DNA of 64,000 nucleotides from assembly GCF_009857435.1 (NCBI RefSeq), contig NZ_WWCK01000004.1:434001-498000 (forward strand), given 5' to 3'. The stretch comes from Duganella rivi (GTDB taxonomy: Bacteria > Pseudomonadota > Gammaproteobacteria > Burkholderiales > Burkholderiaceae_D). The notes under the pieces are model-generated. The model ran no database searches. It was not told where the DNA came from and saw only the letters and a program-made list of their open reading frames with translations. The position numbers and the translations under genes were made by a program. Below are positions 1 through 9,581 of this stretch, in pieces. Each line of letters opens with the position of its first letter. The stretch's first letter is position 1.

Positions 1-1175
1 ACGAAACCGCGCGGCAGCGGCTTGCTGCGCATCGAGGAATTAATTGCAAGCAACACCGCCAAGTCGGCGGCCGGCTCGGTAATCTTGACGCCGCCCACCG
101 CGTTGATGAACACGTCCTGATCGAACGCGGCAATCCCGGCATGGCGATGCAGCACCGCTAGCAGCATCGCCAGGCGATTCTGCTCCAGGCCGACCGACAA
201 GCGGCGCGCGTTTGGCTGGTGGCTGGCATCGACCAGTGCCTGGATCTCCACCAGCAGCGGCCGCGTGCCCTCCTGCGTCACCATCACGCAGGAGCCGGGC
301 ACTTGATTATCGTGCTGCGACAGGAACAGCGCCGACGGATTCGACACGCCCTTCAAGCCTTTCTCGGTCATGGCAAACACGCCCAGCTCGTTGACCGCGC
401 CGAAACGGTTTTTAATCGCCCGCACCAAGCGGAAGCTCGAATGGTTATCGCCTTCGAAGTACAGCACGGTATCGACGATGTGCTCCAGCACGCGCGGCCC
501 AGCCAGCGCGCCTTCCTTGGTGACGTGGCCAACCAGAATGATGGTCACGCCGGTTTGTTTGGCCGCGCGCGTCAATTGCGCCGCGCACTCGCGCACCTGC
601 GCCACCGAACCCGGCGCAGAACTTAAAGCATCGGAATACAGCGTCTGGATCGAATCGATCACCGCCACTTCCGGCTTGAGATCGGCCAAGGTGCCGAGGA
701 TTTTCTCCAGCTGGATTTCAGCCTGCAATTTCAGATCGCGGGCATCGATGGCCAGGCGCTTAGCGCGCAAGGCGATCTGCGCGCCCGACTCCTCGCCGGA
801 CACGTACAGCACCTTCTTCATGTGCGACACATTGGCCAGCGCCTGCAACAGCAGCGTCGATTTGCCGATGCCGGGATCGCCGCCGATCAGCACCACGCCG
901 CCCGACACCAGGCCGCCGCCCAGCACGCGGTCAAATTCCTCGATGCCGGTGCCGAAGCGCGGTACGTCGATCGCATCGATATCGGCCAGCGACAGCACCG
1001 GCGCGGTCTGCGCCAGCGCCAGGTGGGCCGGCTGCGAGTAGCGGTTGTTGCCACCGGCCTCGATGACGGTCTCCACCATGGTGTTCCACTGCTGGCAGGA
1101 CGAACACTGGCCAGTCCATTTAGTGGAAGTGCCGCCGCACTCGCTACAGGTGTAATTGGTTTTTGCCTTTGCCAT
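1..1175 (-). CDS. radA: DNA repair protein RadA (partial, 3' end outside window)
   Basis: RecA-like ATPase that drives branch migration of recombination intermediates in the cytoplasm. The visible 391 residues are the N-terminal part; the Lon-like C-terminal domain is largely beyond the left edge. Seen: a C4 zinc finger with Cys10, Cys13, Cys24 and Cys27, a Walker A motif GGDPGIGKST near residue 97, and the RadA signature KNRFG near residue 255. The ATG at 1175 opens the standard MAKAKTNYTC N-terminus. It starts 3 bp after the alr stop on the same strand, so alr-radA is probably one transcript. Confidence 0.97.
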   Translation of the reverse strand, partial: MAKAKTNYTCSECGGTSTKWTGQCSSCQQWNTMVETVIEAGGNNRYSQPAHLALAQTAPVLSLADIDAIDVPRFGTGIEEFDRVLGGGLVSGGVVLIGGDPGIGKSTLLLQALANVSHMKKVLYVSGEESGAQIALRAKRLAIDARDLKLQAEIQLEKILGTLADLKPEVAVIDSIQTLYSDALSSAPGSVAQVRECAAQLTRAAKQTGVTIILVGHVTKEGALAGPRVLEHIVDTVLYFEGDNHSSFRLVRAIKNRFGAVNELGVFAMTEKGLKGVSNPSALFLSQHDNQVPGSCVMVTQEGTRPLLVEIQALVDASHQPNARRLSVGLEQNRLAMLLAVLHRHAGIAAFDQDVFINAVGGVKITEPAADLAVLLAINSSMRSKPLPRGF

Positions 1176-1178
1176 GCT

Positions 1179-2273
1179 TCAACCCTCGACCACAGGCACG
1201 CGCTGCGTCAGCGCACACATCAGCTCATAGCCGATGGTGCCGGCCGCAACCGCCACCTCGTCGATAGGCAAGCCCTGCCCCCACAGCACGACCTTGCTGC
1301 CGATGCGCGCATTCGGCAGGCCGGTCAGATCCACGGTCAGCATATCCATCGACACGCGGCCAACCAGGCGGGTGCGCACGCCGTCCACCACCACCGGCGT
1401 GCCGAGCGGCGCAACGCGCGGGTAGCCGTCGGCATAGCCGCAGGCCACCACGCCGATGCGCATCGGGCCTTCGGCCTGGAAGCGGCTGCCGTAGCCGACC
1501 ACCTCGCCGGCGGCAATATCTTGCACGCCGATGATCTCGCTGCTCAAGGTCATGGTCGGTTGCAGGCCGAATTCCTCGGCGCTGCCGCCACCCGGCGTGC
1601 CGCCGTACAGCATGATGCCGGGACGCACCCAGTCATTCTGCAAATGTTCATTGTGCAGCAGCACGCCGGCCGAATTCGACAGGCTGCGCGCGCCCGGCAG
1701 TCCAGCCGCACCCAGCTCGAAGCGACGGATTTGCTCGGTAATCGGCAGCAGCGGATGGTCGACATCGTCGGCATTGGCAAAGTGCGTCATCAAGGTGATG
1801 CTGCCGACGCAGGAAATCGCCAACAGGCGCGCATGCGCAGCCGCGAACGCCTCCGGCATAAAGCCGAGACGATTCATGCCGGTATTCATTTTCAAATGCA
1901 GATCGAAGCGGATGCCGCGCGCGCTCAACTGCGGCGCCACCGCTTCCAGCCATTCCAGCTGCTCATTGCAGTGCACTGCCGCTTGCAGGTCGTAGCCCGC
2001 CATGGTGTGCAAATCGGCCGGACTGAAGAAACCCTCCAATAATAAAATCGGCTTCTTCCAGCCCAGTTCGCGCAGCTTGACGGCGTTGTCGAACTCGATC
2101 AGCGCGAGGCCGTCGGCAGCGGCAAAACCGCGCATCGCGCGTTCCAGTCCGTGGCCGTATCCATTGGCTTTCAGCACGCCCCACGCCTTGGCGCCCGGCG
2201 ATTTGGCCTTGGCCAGCGCCAAGTTATGCTTCATGGAATCAATGTGAATAGTTGCTAGGATCGGCCTTGGCAT
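1179..2273 (-). CDS. alr: alanine racemase
   Basis: PLP enzyme converting L-alanine to D-alanine for peptidoglycan. From the ATG at 2273 the protein is 364 residues, the usual length for Alr. The PLP lysine is Lys35 in VLKANGYGHG; the C-terminal barrel (MLYGG, GYGSRF, RVSMDM) is intact. The reading frame stays open to 2387 but the extra 38 residues do not look like the family, so 2273 is preferred. It is divergent from lplT, sharing a ~140-bp upstream region, and leads into radA. Confidence 0.95.
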   Translation of the reverse strand: MPRPILATIHIDSMKHNLALAKAKSPGAKAWGVLKANGYGHGLERAMRGFAAADGLALIEFDNAVKLRELGWKKPILLLEGFFSPADLHTMAGYDLQAAVHCNEQLEWLEAVAPQLSARGIRFDLHLKMNTGMNRLGFMPEAFAAAHARLLAISCVGSITLMTHFANADDVDHPLLPITEQIRRFELGAAGLPGARSLSNSAGVLLHNEHLQNDWVRPGIMLYGGTPGGGSAEEFGLQPTMTLSSEIIGVQDIAAGEVVGYGSRFQAEGPMRIGVVACGYADGYPRVAPLGTPVVVDGVRTRLVGRVSMDMLTVDLTGLPNARIGSKVVLWGQGLPIDEVAVAAGTIGYELMCALTQRVPVVEG

Positions 2274-2415
2274 GACGACATTTACAGCTGAGCGCTGGGT
2301 AAATAATGAAGCCGCCATTTTACCAAGAGCGCGCCCAGAAGGACTGCTCAATTCTTGGGGATACGAACAAAGCATGGTATAAAGCAAGCCAGATAAGTTT
2401 TCAGGCTATCCCAGA

Positions 2416-3678
2416 ATGAATCGTGGTTTCTATACCATCATGGCAGCGCAGTTCTTTTCGTCCCTCGCGGACAATGCGTTGCTGTTTGTTGCGATCGACC
2501 TGCTGGTCAACATGAAATCACCGGGGTGGATTACGCCGCTCCTGAAGCTTTCATTTACCCTCTTTTACGTGCTGTTAGCGGCATTTGTCGGCGCTTTTGC
2601 TGATTCGATGCCCAAAGGCAAGGTTATGTTCATCTCCAACCTGATCAAGGTTGGCGGTTGCCTGCTGATTTTCGCGCACGTTCATCCCCTGCTCGCTTAT
2701 GCCATCGTCGGTTTTGGCGCCGCGGTCTACTCGCCTGCCAAGTACGGCATCCTCACCGAATTGCTGCCGGCCGAAAAACTCGTGGCCGCCAATGGCTGGG
2801 TGGAAGGCTTGACCGTGCTGTCGATTATCTTCGGCACGGTGATGGGCGGGGCGCTGGTAGGCGGCCGCGTCTCCGGTTTCCTGCTGGGCTTTGACATGCC
2901 GCTGATCGACACCGGCATCGAAACGCCGACCCAGGCCGCGCTGTGCGTGGTGGTCGGCATTTACATGCTGGCGGCGCTGTTCAATACCCGCATCCCGGAC
3001 ACCGGCTGCGTCTACGGCCACCAGGAGCGCAATCCGATCAAGCTGATCAGCGATTTCGCCAACTGCTTCGGCCTGCTCTGGAAAGACAAACTGGGCCAGA
3101 TTTCGCTGGGCGTGACCACCCTGTTCTGGGGCGCGGCGCAGACCTTGCAGTTCATCGTGCTGGAATGGGCTAACCGCACGCTGCACCTGACTTACGAGCA
3201 ATCGACCAGCCTGGTCGGCGTGGTGGCGATTGGCGTGGCGGCCGGCGCGGTGATTTCGGCGCGCTTTATTTCGCTGCGCAAGTCGCTGACGGTAATCCCG
3301 GTCGGCATCGCCATGGGCGTGATTGTGATGTGCATGACCATGGTGAACTCGGTTGCCATCGCCTACCCGCTGCTGATTCTGGTTGGCCTGCTGGGCGGCT
3401 TCTTCCTGGTGCCGATGAATGCGCTGTTGCAGCACCGTGGCCACGTGCTGATGAGCGCGGGTCACTCGATTGCGGTGCAGAATTTCAATGAGAATTTGTC
3501 GATCCTGACCATGCTGGCCATGTACTCGCTGATGCTGCGCGCGCACCTGAATCTGGACATCATCATTCTGCTGTTTGGCCTGTTCCTGGCCGGCACCATG
3601 TTGTATATCATGCGTCGCCATCAAGCGAATCAGCGCGAATTTGATTCGGTCGCGCTGATCGGCGAAGCCAAGCACTAA
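2416..3678 (+). CDS. lplT: lysophospholipid transporter LplT
   Basis: Inner-membrane MFS transporter that flips lysophospholipids inward for re-acylation. 420 residues with about 12 hydrophobic segments. The N-terminus MNRGFYTIMAAQFFSSLADN and the internal QRHGH-like stretch (LLQHRGHVLMSAGHSIAVQN near residue 335) match LplT. No Aas acyltransferase gene is adjacent, unlike in enterobacteria. The gene ends overlapping the convergent DUF1853 gene by 4 bases, leaving no room for a separate terminator. Confidence 0.93.
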   Translation: MNRGFYTIMAAQFFSSLADNALLFVAIDLLVNMKSPGWITPLLKLSFTLFYVLLAAFVGAFADSMPKGKVMFISNLIKVGGCLLIFAHVHPLLAYAIVGFGAAVYSPAKYGILTELLPAEKLVAANGWVEGLTVLSIIFGTVMGGALVGGRVSGFLLGFDMPLIDTGIETPTQAALCVVVGIYMLAALFNTRIPDTGCVYGHQERNPIKLISDFANCFGLLWKDKLGQISLGVTTLFWGAAQTLQFIVLEWANRTLHLTYEQSTSLVGVVAIGVAAGAVISARFISLRKSLTVIPVGIAMGVIVMCMTMVNSVAIAYPLLILVGLLGGFFLVPMNALLQHRGHVLMSAGHSIAVQNFNENLSILTMLAMYSLMLRAHLNLDIIILLFGLFLAGTMLYIMRRHQANQREFDSVALIGEAKH

Positions 3679-4655
3679 GCGGGCAGCACGCCTTCGTGAC
3701 GGCGCTGCGCGGCTTGCGCGCGCCAATCGTCGGGGACGACAAATCCCCGGCGCTCTTCTACCAGCCAATCCCCTACTGTACGCAATGCCGCGACCATGAT
3801 GGGCACGGTGGCGTCCTGCAATGCAGCCAGCAGCAGTGTTTTGTCGATGCCGGCCTGCGTTTTCAGCGGCGCCAGCCAGCTCAGGCGCGGCATGACGGCG
3901 TACTGCTGCTCGGGCAGATCTTGCGCTTGTTCCTGGGTGATCCAGAAGCCGTGGCAGTGCTGCTGGGTGATGCCTTGCATGGCCATGACGCCGTCTGGAT
4001 AGAACAGCCAGCCTTTGACCAAGGCTTGCGCCCGCGCGACCGGCTGCGGCAACAGCGCTTGCGCGGCGGGGTGCTGCGCCAGCGACAGCTGCTTGTCGAA
4101 GATTTTGCGCATCTTGGCGCCTAGCGTGTCGGCCAGATTGGGGCCGATGAGGCCGTTGAAATCGGCAGCAGTGCTGTTGGCGTCCAGCAGGTAGAACTTG
4201 GTGGCGAATTCGATGTGGACGAGGTGATTGCCTTCGTTGAGCAGGAAGTCGAATTCGCCAATGGTGTCGGTACGGTCGGCGCGGACTTGCAGGCCGTGGG
4301 CGTGCAGTTGGCCGTGTTCTTTGAAATAGAAGGCCATCAGCTTTTCAGCGTAGAGGCCCAGGCGTGAGTAGTGTTTGTTGCCAAGGGATGCCAGCAGCGG
4401 CGCGGGATCTTGCTCCAGTGCGGCTAACCAGCCGATGGTGGCCGGCGCGATCGGGCCGAGCGAGGCGATGCGGCCTTCCCAGTGCGGCGAGCGGGGATCG
4501 AGCAAATCCGGCGCGTCGAGCAGCCAGGCCAGCGCGCGCACGTGCGGATTGGTCAGATGCGGCCAGCGGTTTTCAAACTGCGCCTGGAACGCGCCGATTG
4601 GCTCGGCGGCCGGGACGCCGGGCGCGGCGGGGACGCCCGGCGACTGGTCAGGCAT
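3675..4655 (-). CDS. DUF1853 family protein
   Basis: 326-residue cytoplasmic protein of the DUF1853 family, function unknown. Family-like stretches are KLMAFYFKEHGQLHAHGLQV and GEFDFLLNEGNHLVHIEFATKF (middle of the protein), the latter resembling a nuclease-like E-x-K core; that resemblance is only my inference. The N-terminus has a short Pro/Ala-rich tail. Its ATG at 4655 lies 8 bases inside the end of the uracil-DNA glycosylase gene, so the two are probably translated from one mRNA. Confidence 0.85.
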   Translation of the reverse strand: MPDQSPGVPAAPGVPAAEPIGAFQAQFENRWPHLTNPHVRALAWLLDAPDLLDPRSPHWEGRIASLGPIAPATIGWLAALEQDPAPLLASLGNKHYSRLGLYAEKLMAFYFKEHGQLHAHGLQVRADRTDTIGEFDFLLNEGNHLVHIEFATKFYLLDANSTAADFNGLIGPNLADTLGAKMRKIFDKQLSLAQHPAAQALLPQPVARAQALVKGWLFYPDGVMAMQGITQQHCHGFWITQEQAQDLPEQQYAVMPRLSWLAPLKTQAGIDKTLLLAALQDATVPIMVAALRTVGDWLVEERRGFVVPDDWRAQAAQRRHEGVLPA

Positions 4656-5613
4656 GGCTGGCTTTCGCCAGGCACAGGTCAGCCCACGCCTTGGCTTTGT
4701 CTTCCGGCTTGCGCAGCAGATCGTCCGGGTGGTAGGTGGCGACGACTGGCAATTGCTTCTCGCCGTAATGCATTACCTTGCCGCGCGCGGCTGGGCCCAT
4801 CATCAGGCCTTTGGCGGCGAATTGGCCAAAGGTCATGGCCATGCGGGCGCCGGTCAGCGCCAGCTCGCGATCCAGGAAGGGACGGCAGGCGATCACTTCG
4901 TCGGCGCTCGGATGGCGGTCGGCGCCGTCCGGCGTTGATGGGCGGCATTTGACCACGCTGGTCACGTAGACATCAGACTCTGGTTTGAGTTCGATGGCCT
5001 TCAGCATGTTGTGCAGCAGCTGGCCTGCGTCGCCGGCGACGGCTTGCTTGTCTTTTTCGTCCAGGCGCGATGGGGCGCCGCTGATGGCGATCCACGTGGC
5101 GTTTTCAGCGCCGCGGCCAGTGACGGCGTTGCGCCGTGTTTCGCACAGGGTGCAGCGGGTGCAGCTGGCAACGGCGGCTTGCAGCGCCGCCCAGTCCATG
5201 GCGGCGATCGCTTCTTCGCTGACTGGCGCGGCGCGCGCCGGGGCTGGCGCGTCGTCGAACCACGCCATCGAGTCGTCATCCGACGCCGACGCCACGACCG
5301 GTGCAGGCGGCGCGATGATCGCAGCGGGCACGGGCACGGGCGCAGGCACAGGTGCCGGCGGCGCGGGCTGCTCGGCAATCACGGGCACGGCCGGCGCGGA
5401 CTCAGGCGCGACAACTGGCGCGGCAACTGGCGCTGCAACTGGCGGGGCGATAGCGGCGGAATGCTCGTCGGCCAGCGCTTGCACGGCGGCGGTGAACGAA
5501 TCGGCCGCTTCGGCCTCCTCAGCTACTACCGCTACCGCAGCATTACGCGCCTTCCATTGCACGCCGATGCCCATCTCTTGCAGGAATACCGCACTCCGTG
5601 CCGACTGACTCAT
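4648..5613 (-). CDS. family-4 type uracil-DNA glycosylase (divergent motif 1)
   Basis: Predicted Fe-S uracil-DNA glycosylase removing uracil from DNA. Residues ~35-130 form a low-complexity Ala/Pro/Val-rich linker; the catalytic domain follows (~140-321). Iron-sulfur cysteines are visible in CTRCTLC and in KCRPS and ACRPF, and the C-terminal ATYHPDDLLR motif is present. Motif 1, normally GExPGxxED, reads SGAPSRLDEKDKQ, so the usual Glu and Gly are absent and activity may be changed. Its ATG overlaps the rimI stop by 4 bases: tsaB-rimI-UDG-DUF1853 forms one tight operon. Confidence 0.85.
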   Translation of the reverse strand: MSQSARSAVFLQEMGIGVQWKARNAAVAVVAEEAEAADSFTAAVQALADEHSAAIAPPVAAPVAAPVVAPESAPAVPVIAEQPAPPAPVPAPVPVPAAIIAPPAPVVASASDDDSMAWFDDAPAPARAAPVSEEAIAAMDWAALQAAVASCTRCTLCETRRNAVTGRGAENATWIAISGAPSRLDEKDKQAVAGDAGQLLHNMLKAIELKPESDVYVTSVVKCRPSTPDGADRHPSADEVIACRPFLDRELALTGARMAMTFGQFAAKGLMMGPAARGKVMHYGEKQLPVVATYHPDDLLRKPEDKAKAWADLCLAKASHA

Positions 5614-6083
5614 ATGCCAAACCGCATCACAATTGCGTCCTCGCGTTGCCCGTTCGCCGCCGGATAGTAACCCTTGCGGCGGCCGATCTGTTTAAATCCA
5701 TAGCGCTCGTAAATCTGCAGCGCCCGCGTATTCGATGGCCGCACTTCCAGCAGCACCGACTCCATGCCCAGGCCGCGCGAACATGCCACGGCCTGATTCA
5801 GCAGGAACCGGCCCAAGCCCTGCCCCTGCTTCTCAGCCGATACCGCCACGTTGAGCAAGTGAGCCTCGTCCACCACCGCCATCAGCAAAAAGTAGCCGAG
5901 CAAATCGCCGTCACGATCGCGCAATACCCACGCCTCGTAATTGCTGCGCAAGGAATCTTCAAAATTGGCCATGCTCCACGGATGCGGATACACGCTCTGC
6001 TCGAGCGCATACACGTCCGCCAAATCGGCCTTCTGCATCGGCTCGTAATTGAGCCGGGCCAGATCCCAAACAGGTGCCGTCAT
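5610..6083 (-). CDS. rimI: ribosomal protein bS18-alanine N-acetyltransferase
   Basis: GNAT-fold acetyltransferase that acetylates the N-terminal alanine of ribosomal protein S18. 157 residues, normal for RimI. The acetyl-CoA loop is seen in VSAEKQGQGLGRFLLNQAV (~residue 85), followed by LEVRPSNTRALQIYERYGF and IGRRKGYYPAANG. Its start overlaps the tsaB stop by 4 bases, a pairing with tsaB that is common in proteobacteria. Confidence 0.94.
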   Translation of the reverse strand: MTAPVWDLARLNYEPMQKADLADVYALEQSVYPHPWSMANFEDSLRSNYEAWVLRDRDGDLLGYFLLMAVVDEAHLLNVAVSAEKQGQGLGRFLLNQAVACSRGLGMESVLLEVRPSNTRALQIYERYGFKQIGRRKGYYPAANGQREDAIVMRFGI

Positions 6084-6772
6084 GCGCCAGCTTCCTTGGT
6101 GGCGGCCATCTCGCGGCGCTCGGCCTGCGTGTAGGCGACCTTGTTACGCAGGTACAGCGGCTGGGCATCCGCCGCAGCCACCGTGCGGCCCGCTGCAAAC
6201 GCCACCGCCGCCAGCTGCGCGATCTGCTCTGCATGCGGCATCACCTCGGCGTAGCCGCCTGCCGGGAAAGCCTCCGCATACGCCGTCAAGCCATTGCCGC
6301 ACGCGACCGGCGAACCTTGCGCCTGCACGTCGCCGGGCGCCGACAGCACTGGCGGCAACACCGCCACCGGCTGGCCGTCTTCAAATTGGTACTGCGCCCA
6401 ATAGACCTCGCCCATGCGCGCATCGAGCACCACCAGCACCTCGGCGGCGCCGTGCTGCCGATGGCAGGCCAGCGCCATGGCGTCCAGGGTCACCACCGGC
6501 ACGGCAGGCAGCTTGCCGCCAAACGCCAGCCCCTGCGCCACGCCGCAGGCGGTACGCACGCCGGTGAAGGAACCGGGGCCGGAACCGTAGGCGACGGCGT
6601 CGCACTCTTGCAAAGTAATGCCGGCTTCGGCCAGCAATTCTTGAATCATCGGCAAAACCGACTGGGAATGGGTACGCACGCCGTTCGAGACGCGGCTAAT
6701 GACGGCATCGCCCCGCAGCAGAGCGCAGGAGGCGGTTTCGGACGAGGTTTCAATGGCAAGAATGTTAGGCAT
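6080..6772 (-). CDS. tsaB: tRNA threonylcarbamoyladenosine biosynthesis protein TsaB
   Basis: ASKHA-fold partner of TsaD in making t6A37 on ANN-decoding tRNAs. 230 residues. Seen: N-terminal ILAIETSSETASCAL, the THSQSVLPMI helix, and GSGPGSFTGVRTACGVAQGL near residue 65, all TsaB hallmarks. First gene of the operon with rimI, the glycosylase and DUF1853; the 95-bp gap to the divergent thioredoxin-like gene should hold both promoters. Confidence 0.95.
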   Translation of the reverse strand: MPNILAIETSSETASCALLRGDAVISRVSNGVRTHSQSVLPMIQELLAEAGITLQECDAVAYGSGPGSFTGVRTACGVAQGLAFGGKLPAVPVVTLDAMALACHRQHGAAEVLVVLDARMGEVYWAQYQFEDGQPVAVLPPVLSAPGDVQAQGSPVACGNGLTAYAEAFPAGGYAEVMPHAEQIAQLAAVAFAAGRTVAAADAQPLYLRNKVAYTQAERREMAATKEAGA

Positions 6773-6867
6773 CCCGTATTTTAACCCGGCGCGCTGGCAG
6801 GCGCGACCCCGCGCGGGGAGGTAGAATACGCGTTTGAGCGCTGAGCGCGCCGTTTGCTGATCTGATT

Positions 6868-7293
6868 ATGGCTAGCCTGACCCTGAATTCCGAAAACCGC
6901 GAAGAAGTGGCCGCCGCCCTTGCCGGCGACCGCTGGATCGTCGCCTGCCTGTGCGCCGCGTGGTGCGGCACCTGCGCCACCTACCGCGCCACCTTCGACG
7001 AGGTGTCCGAGCGCCACCCGGACAAATTCTTCGTCTGGATCGACATCGAAGACCACGCCGACATCGTCGGCGATCTGGACGTGGAAAACTTCCCTACCCT
7101 GCTGATCCAGCACCACGAGCTGGTAGCCTTCTTCGGCACCATGCTGCCGGACGCCGGCATCGCCAACCGCCTGGTGCAGTCGACCGCCGCGCAAAGCGAC
7201 GAAGACCTGCAAGAACTCATCATCAACAATGAAGAGCGCGCCCAGTGGCAGCGCGAGTGCAACCTGCGCACCCTGCTGCGCGACGCACTCTAA
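6868..7293 (+). CDS. thioredoxin-family protein (CGTC active site)
   Basis: 141-residue thioredoxin-fold protein without signal peptide, so cytoplasmic. The redox motif is WCGTC near residue 34 instead of the WCGPC of classical thioredoxin, with an extra Cys three residues upstream of the Trp (CLCAAWCGTC). The cis-proline loop ENFPT is present near residue 74. The CGTC motif usually shifts redox potential; substrate unknown. The stop codon overlaps the convergent molybdenum hydroxylase gene by 4 bases. Confidence 0.86.
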   Translation: MASLTLNSENREEVAAALAGDRWIVACLCAAWCGTCATYRATFDEVSERHPDKFFVWIDIEDHADIVGDLDVENFPTLLIQHHELVAFFGTMLPDAGIANRLVQSTAAQSDEDLQELIINNEERAQWQRECNLRTLLRDAL

Positions 7294-9563
7294 AGCGTTA
7301 GTGGGAGGCTGCGAAGCCGTTTGCCAGTCAGCTTGAAGACCGCGTTGGCGACCGCCGGCGCGATAGGCGGCGTGGCCGGTTCGCCCATCCCTTCCGGGTG
7401 CGCGGCGCTTGGCAAGATGATGGTCTCCACTTCCGGCGCCTGGTTCAGGCGCACGACCGGATAGTCATGGAAGTTGGATTGCTCAACCTTGCCATCCTTG
7501 ATGGTGACCGCGCCAAACAGCGCCGCCGACAAGCCAAACACCACACCCGATTCGGCCTGCTGCGCGATGATGTTGGGATTGACCGCCAGTCCGCAATCGA
7601 CTGCGCACACCACGCGGTGCACGCGAATCTCCGTGCCCTCCACCGACACCTCCGCCACCTGCGCGACGATGGTGCCGAACGACTGGTGCAGCGCCACGCC
7701 GTGCGCGCGGCCTTCCGGCGCAGCGCCGGCTTTCGCTACCGCCGCATTCAGCACCGCCAGGTGGCGCGGGTGCTGGGCCAGCAACTCGCGCCGGAACGCC
7801 ACGCTATCCTTGCCCGCCGCATGCGCCAGTTCGTCGATGAAGCTCTCTTTGAAGAAGGCGTTGTGCGAGTGGCCGACCGAACGCCAGTAGCCAAGCGGCA
7901 CCGCACTATCCACAATCACATGGCGGATGCGCTGATTGGCGAAGTGGTACTGCATATCGAATTCGCCTTCGGCCGTGGTCTTGTCAGGGCCGCCCGGCGG
8001 CAAGCCGAGATTCCGCTGGAAGAACTGGTGCGAGATCGCGCCGCTGGCCGACTTGTTGTCGTAGCCCAGCACATTGCCCTTGGCGTCCAGCGTGGCGCTG
8101 AAGCGCGCCAGTGACGCCGGGCGATATACGTCGTGGGTGGTGTCGTCTTCGCGCGTCCAAATCAGCTGCACCGGGTAGCCGTCGGCCTGCCTGGCGATGG
8201 CGACGGCTTGGGCGATCATGTCCACATCGAGCCTGCGGCCAAAGCCGCCGCCCAGCATGGTCACGGTCAGCACCACGTTGTCGGCCGAAACGCCGCCGAC
8301 CTTGGCCGCCACGTCCACCGCAAATCCCGGCGACTGCGTCGGCGCCCACAAGTACACCTTGCCATCCTTGACCTGCGCGGTGCAGTTGACCGGCTCCATC
8401 GCCGCATGCGCAAGATACGGCGCGCGGTACTCGGCCTGCACGGTCTTGGCAACGCCTGCGGCCTTGCCTTCCACCGCATCCATATTGCCGGCCTTGTAGT
8501 AGGCGAAGCCGTCTTCCTTATCCAGCTTGGCCGCAAATTCGGCGTAGATGGCGGCGCTGGACAGGCCGGCCAGCGGGCCGTCGTTCCACTTGATGTCCAG
8601 CGCCAGCGCGGCCTGCCTGGCCTGCCAGTAGCTCTTGGCGATGACCGCGACGCCAGCACCGGCGCCGGTTTTCTCCGGCAGCGCTCCGGCGTAATCAACC
8701 ACTTTCAACACGCCCGGCATCTTCAACACGGCGGCGCTATTAACGCTGCCCACCGTGCCGCCAATCACCGGCGACATGCGCACCGACGCATACAGCATGC
8801 CCGGCGGACGCACATCGATGCCGAAGATCGCAGTACCATTCACCTTGGACGGCGTGTCGCGGCGCGGCTGCGGATGGCCGATTAATTTGAATTCTTCAGG
8901 AGATTTAAGGCGTACCTTATCCGGCTTGGCGGTAACGGCTTTCTGCGCCAGCGCAGCGTAGGCCAGCTTGCGGCCATCGGCATGGATCACGTGGCCGTCC
9001 ATGGTGCGGCAGTCTTCAACGCGCGCATTCCACTCGGCGGCGGCAGCGGCGACCAGCATGGCGCGCGCAGTGGCGCCGGCTTCGCGCATCGGCTCCCACG
9101 CATCCTTCACGCTGGAAGAACCGCCGGTAATAATCAATCCCAGCTCGCGCGCGACCTTGCCGACTACCCAGCTGACGGTACTTTTTAGACGACCGGTATC
9201 GTCGGGATGGAACGGCAGCCCGTCCTTGAGCATGGCGATATTGCCGAAGATTTTATCGATAGGCGCTTGCACCACCATCACGGCGGACAGCGGCACGTCC
9301 ATTTCTTCGGCCACCAGCATCGGCAAGGCGGTATGCACGCCCTGCCCCATTTCGCTGCGCGGCATGGCCACGCTGACGGTGCCGTCTTTATTGATGCCCA
9401 CCCAGCCGTTCAGCGCAACGCTGTCAGCGCCTAGCGGCAGCGGGTGTGATCCATTGAGGCGCTGGCGCGGCGGCATCACGCCCCAGCCAACCACCAATGC
9501 ACCTGTTACCGCGAGACCGCCCAAGATGAAGCGGCGGCGCGATGGCTTTTTCGCTCCCTGCAT
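7290..9563 (-). CDS. Tat-exported molybdopterin-binding subunit of a xanthine-dehydrogenase/isoquinoline-oxidoreductase-like enzyme
   Basis: 757-residue large subunit of the molybdenum hydroxylase family, closest in style to the single-chain IorB type. N-terminal twin-arginine signal SRRRFILGG (residues 8-16) plus hydrophobic stretch predicts export folded to the periplasm. Seen: [31 protein letters not shown] (~residue 425) and the C-terminal [15 protein letters not shown] that carries the catalytic Glu. The 2Fe-2S small subunit that normally feeds electrons is not adjacent. AGGAG lies 5 bases before the ATG at 9563. Substrate cannot be told from sequence. Confidence 0.9.
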   Translation of the reverse strand: MQGAKKPSRRRFILGGLAVTGALVVGWGVMPPRQRLNGSHPLPLGADSVALNGWVGINKDGTVSVAMPRSEMGQGVHTALPMLVAEEMDVPLSAVMVVQAPIDKIFGNIAMLKDGLPFHPDDTGRLKSTVSWVVGKVARELGLIITGGSSSVKDAWEPMREAGATARAMLVAAAAAEWNARVEDCRTMDGHVIHADGRKLAYAALAQKAVTAKPDKVRLKSPEEFKLIGHPQPRRDTPSKVNGTAIFGIDVRPPGMLYASVRMSPVIGGTVGSVNSAAVLKMPGVLKVVDYAGALPEKTGAGAGVAVIAKSYWQARQAALALDIKWNDGPLAGLSSAAIYAEFAAKLDKEDGFAYYKAGNMDAVEGKAAGVAKTVQAEYRAPYLAHAAMEPVNCTAQVKDGKVYLWAPTQSPGFAVDVAAKVGGVSADNVVLTVTMLGGGFGRRLDVDMIAQAVAIARQADGYPVQLIWTREDDTTHDVYRPASLARFSATLDAKGNVLGYDNKSASGAISHQFFQRNLGLPPGGPDKTTAEGEFDMQYHFANQRIRHVIVDSAVPLGYWRSVGHSHNAFFKESFIDELAHAAGKDSVAFRRELLAQHPRHLAVLNAAVAKAGAAPEGRAHGVALHQSFGTIVAQVAEVSVEGTEIRVHRVVCAVDCGLAVNPNIIAQQAESGVVFGLSAALFGAVTIKDGKVEQSNFHDYPVVRLNQAPEVETIILPSAAHPEGMGEPATPPIAPAVANAVFKLTGKRLRSLPLTL

Positions 9564-9581
9564 AACGTCTCCTAGGTCTTA

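Noticed and set aside
2575..3768. 397-residue open frame on the minus strand across lplT
   Set aside because: Shadow of lplT; His/Gln/Arg-rich without hydrophobic or conserved segments.
5230..5480. Tandem GGCGCGGGCAC-like and GCAACTGGCG-like repeats, considered as a possible repeat array
   Set aside because: They code for the in-frame Ala/Pro/Val-rich linker of the glycosylase and show ordinary low-complexity codon repetition, not a CRISPR or VNTR with regular spacing.
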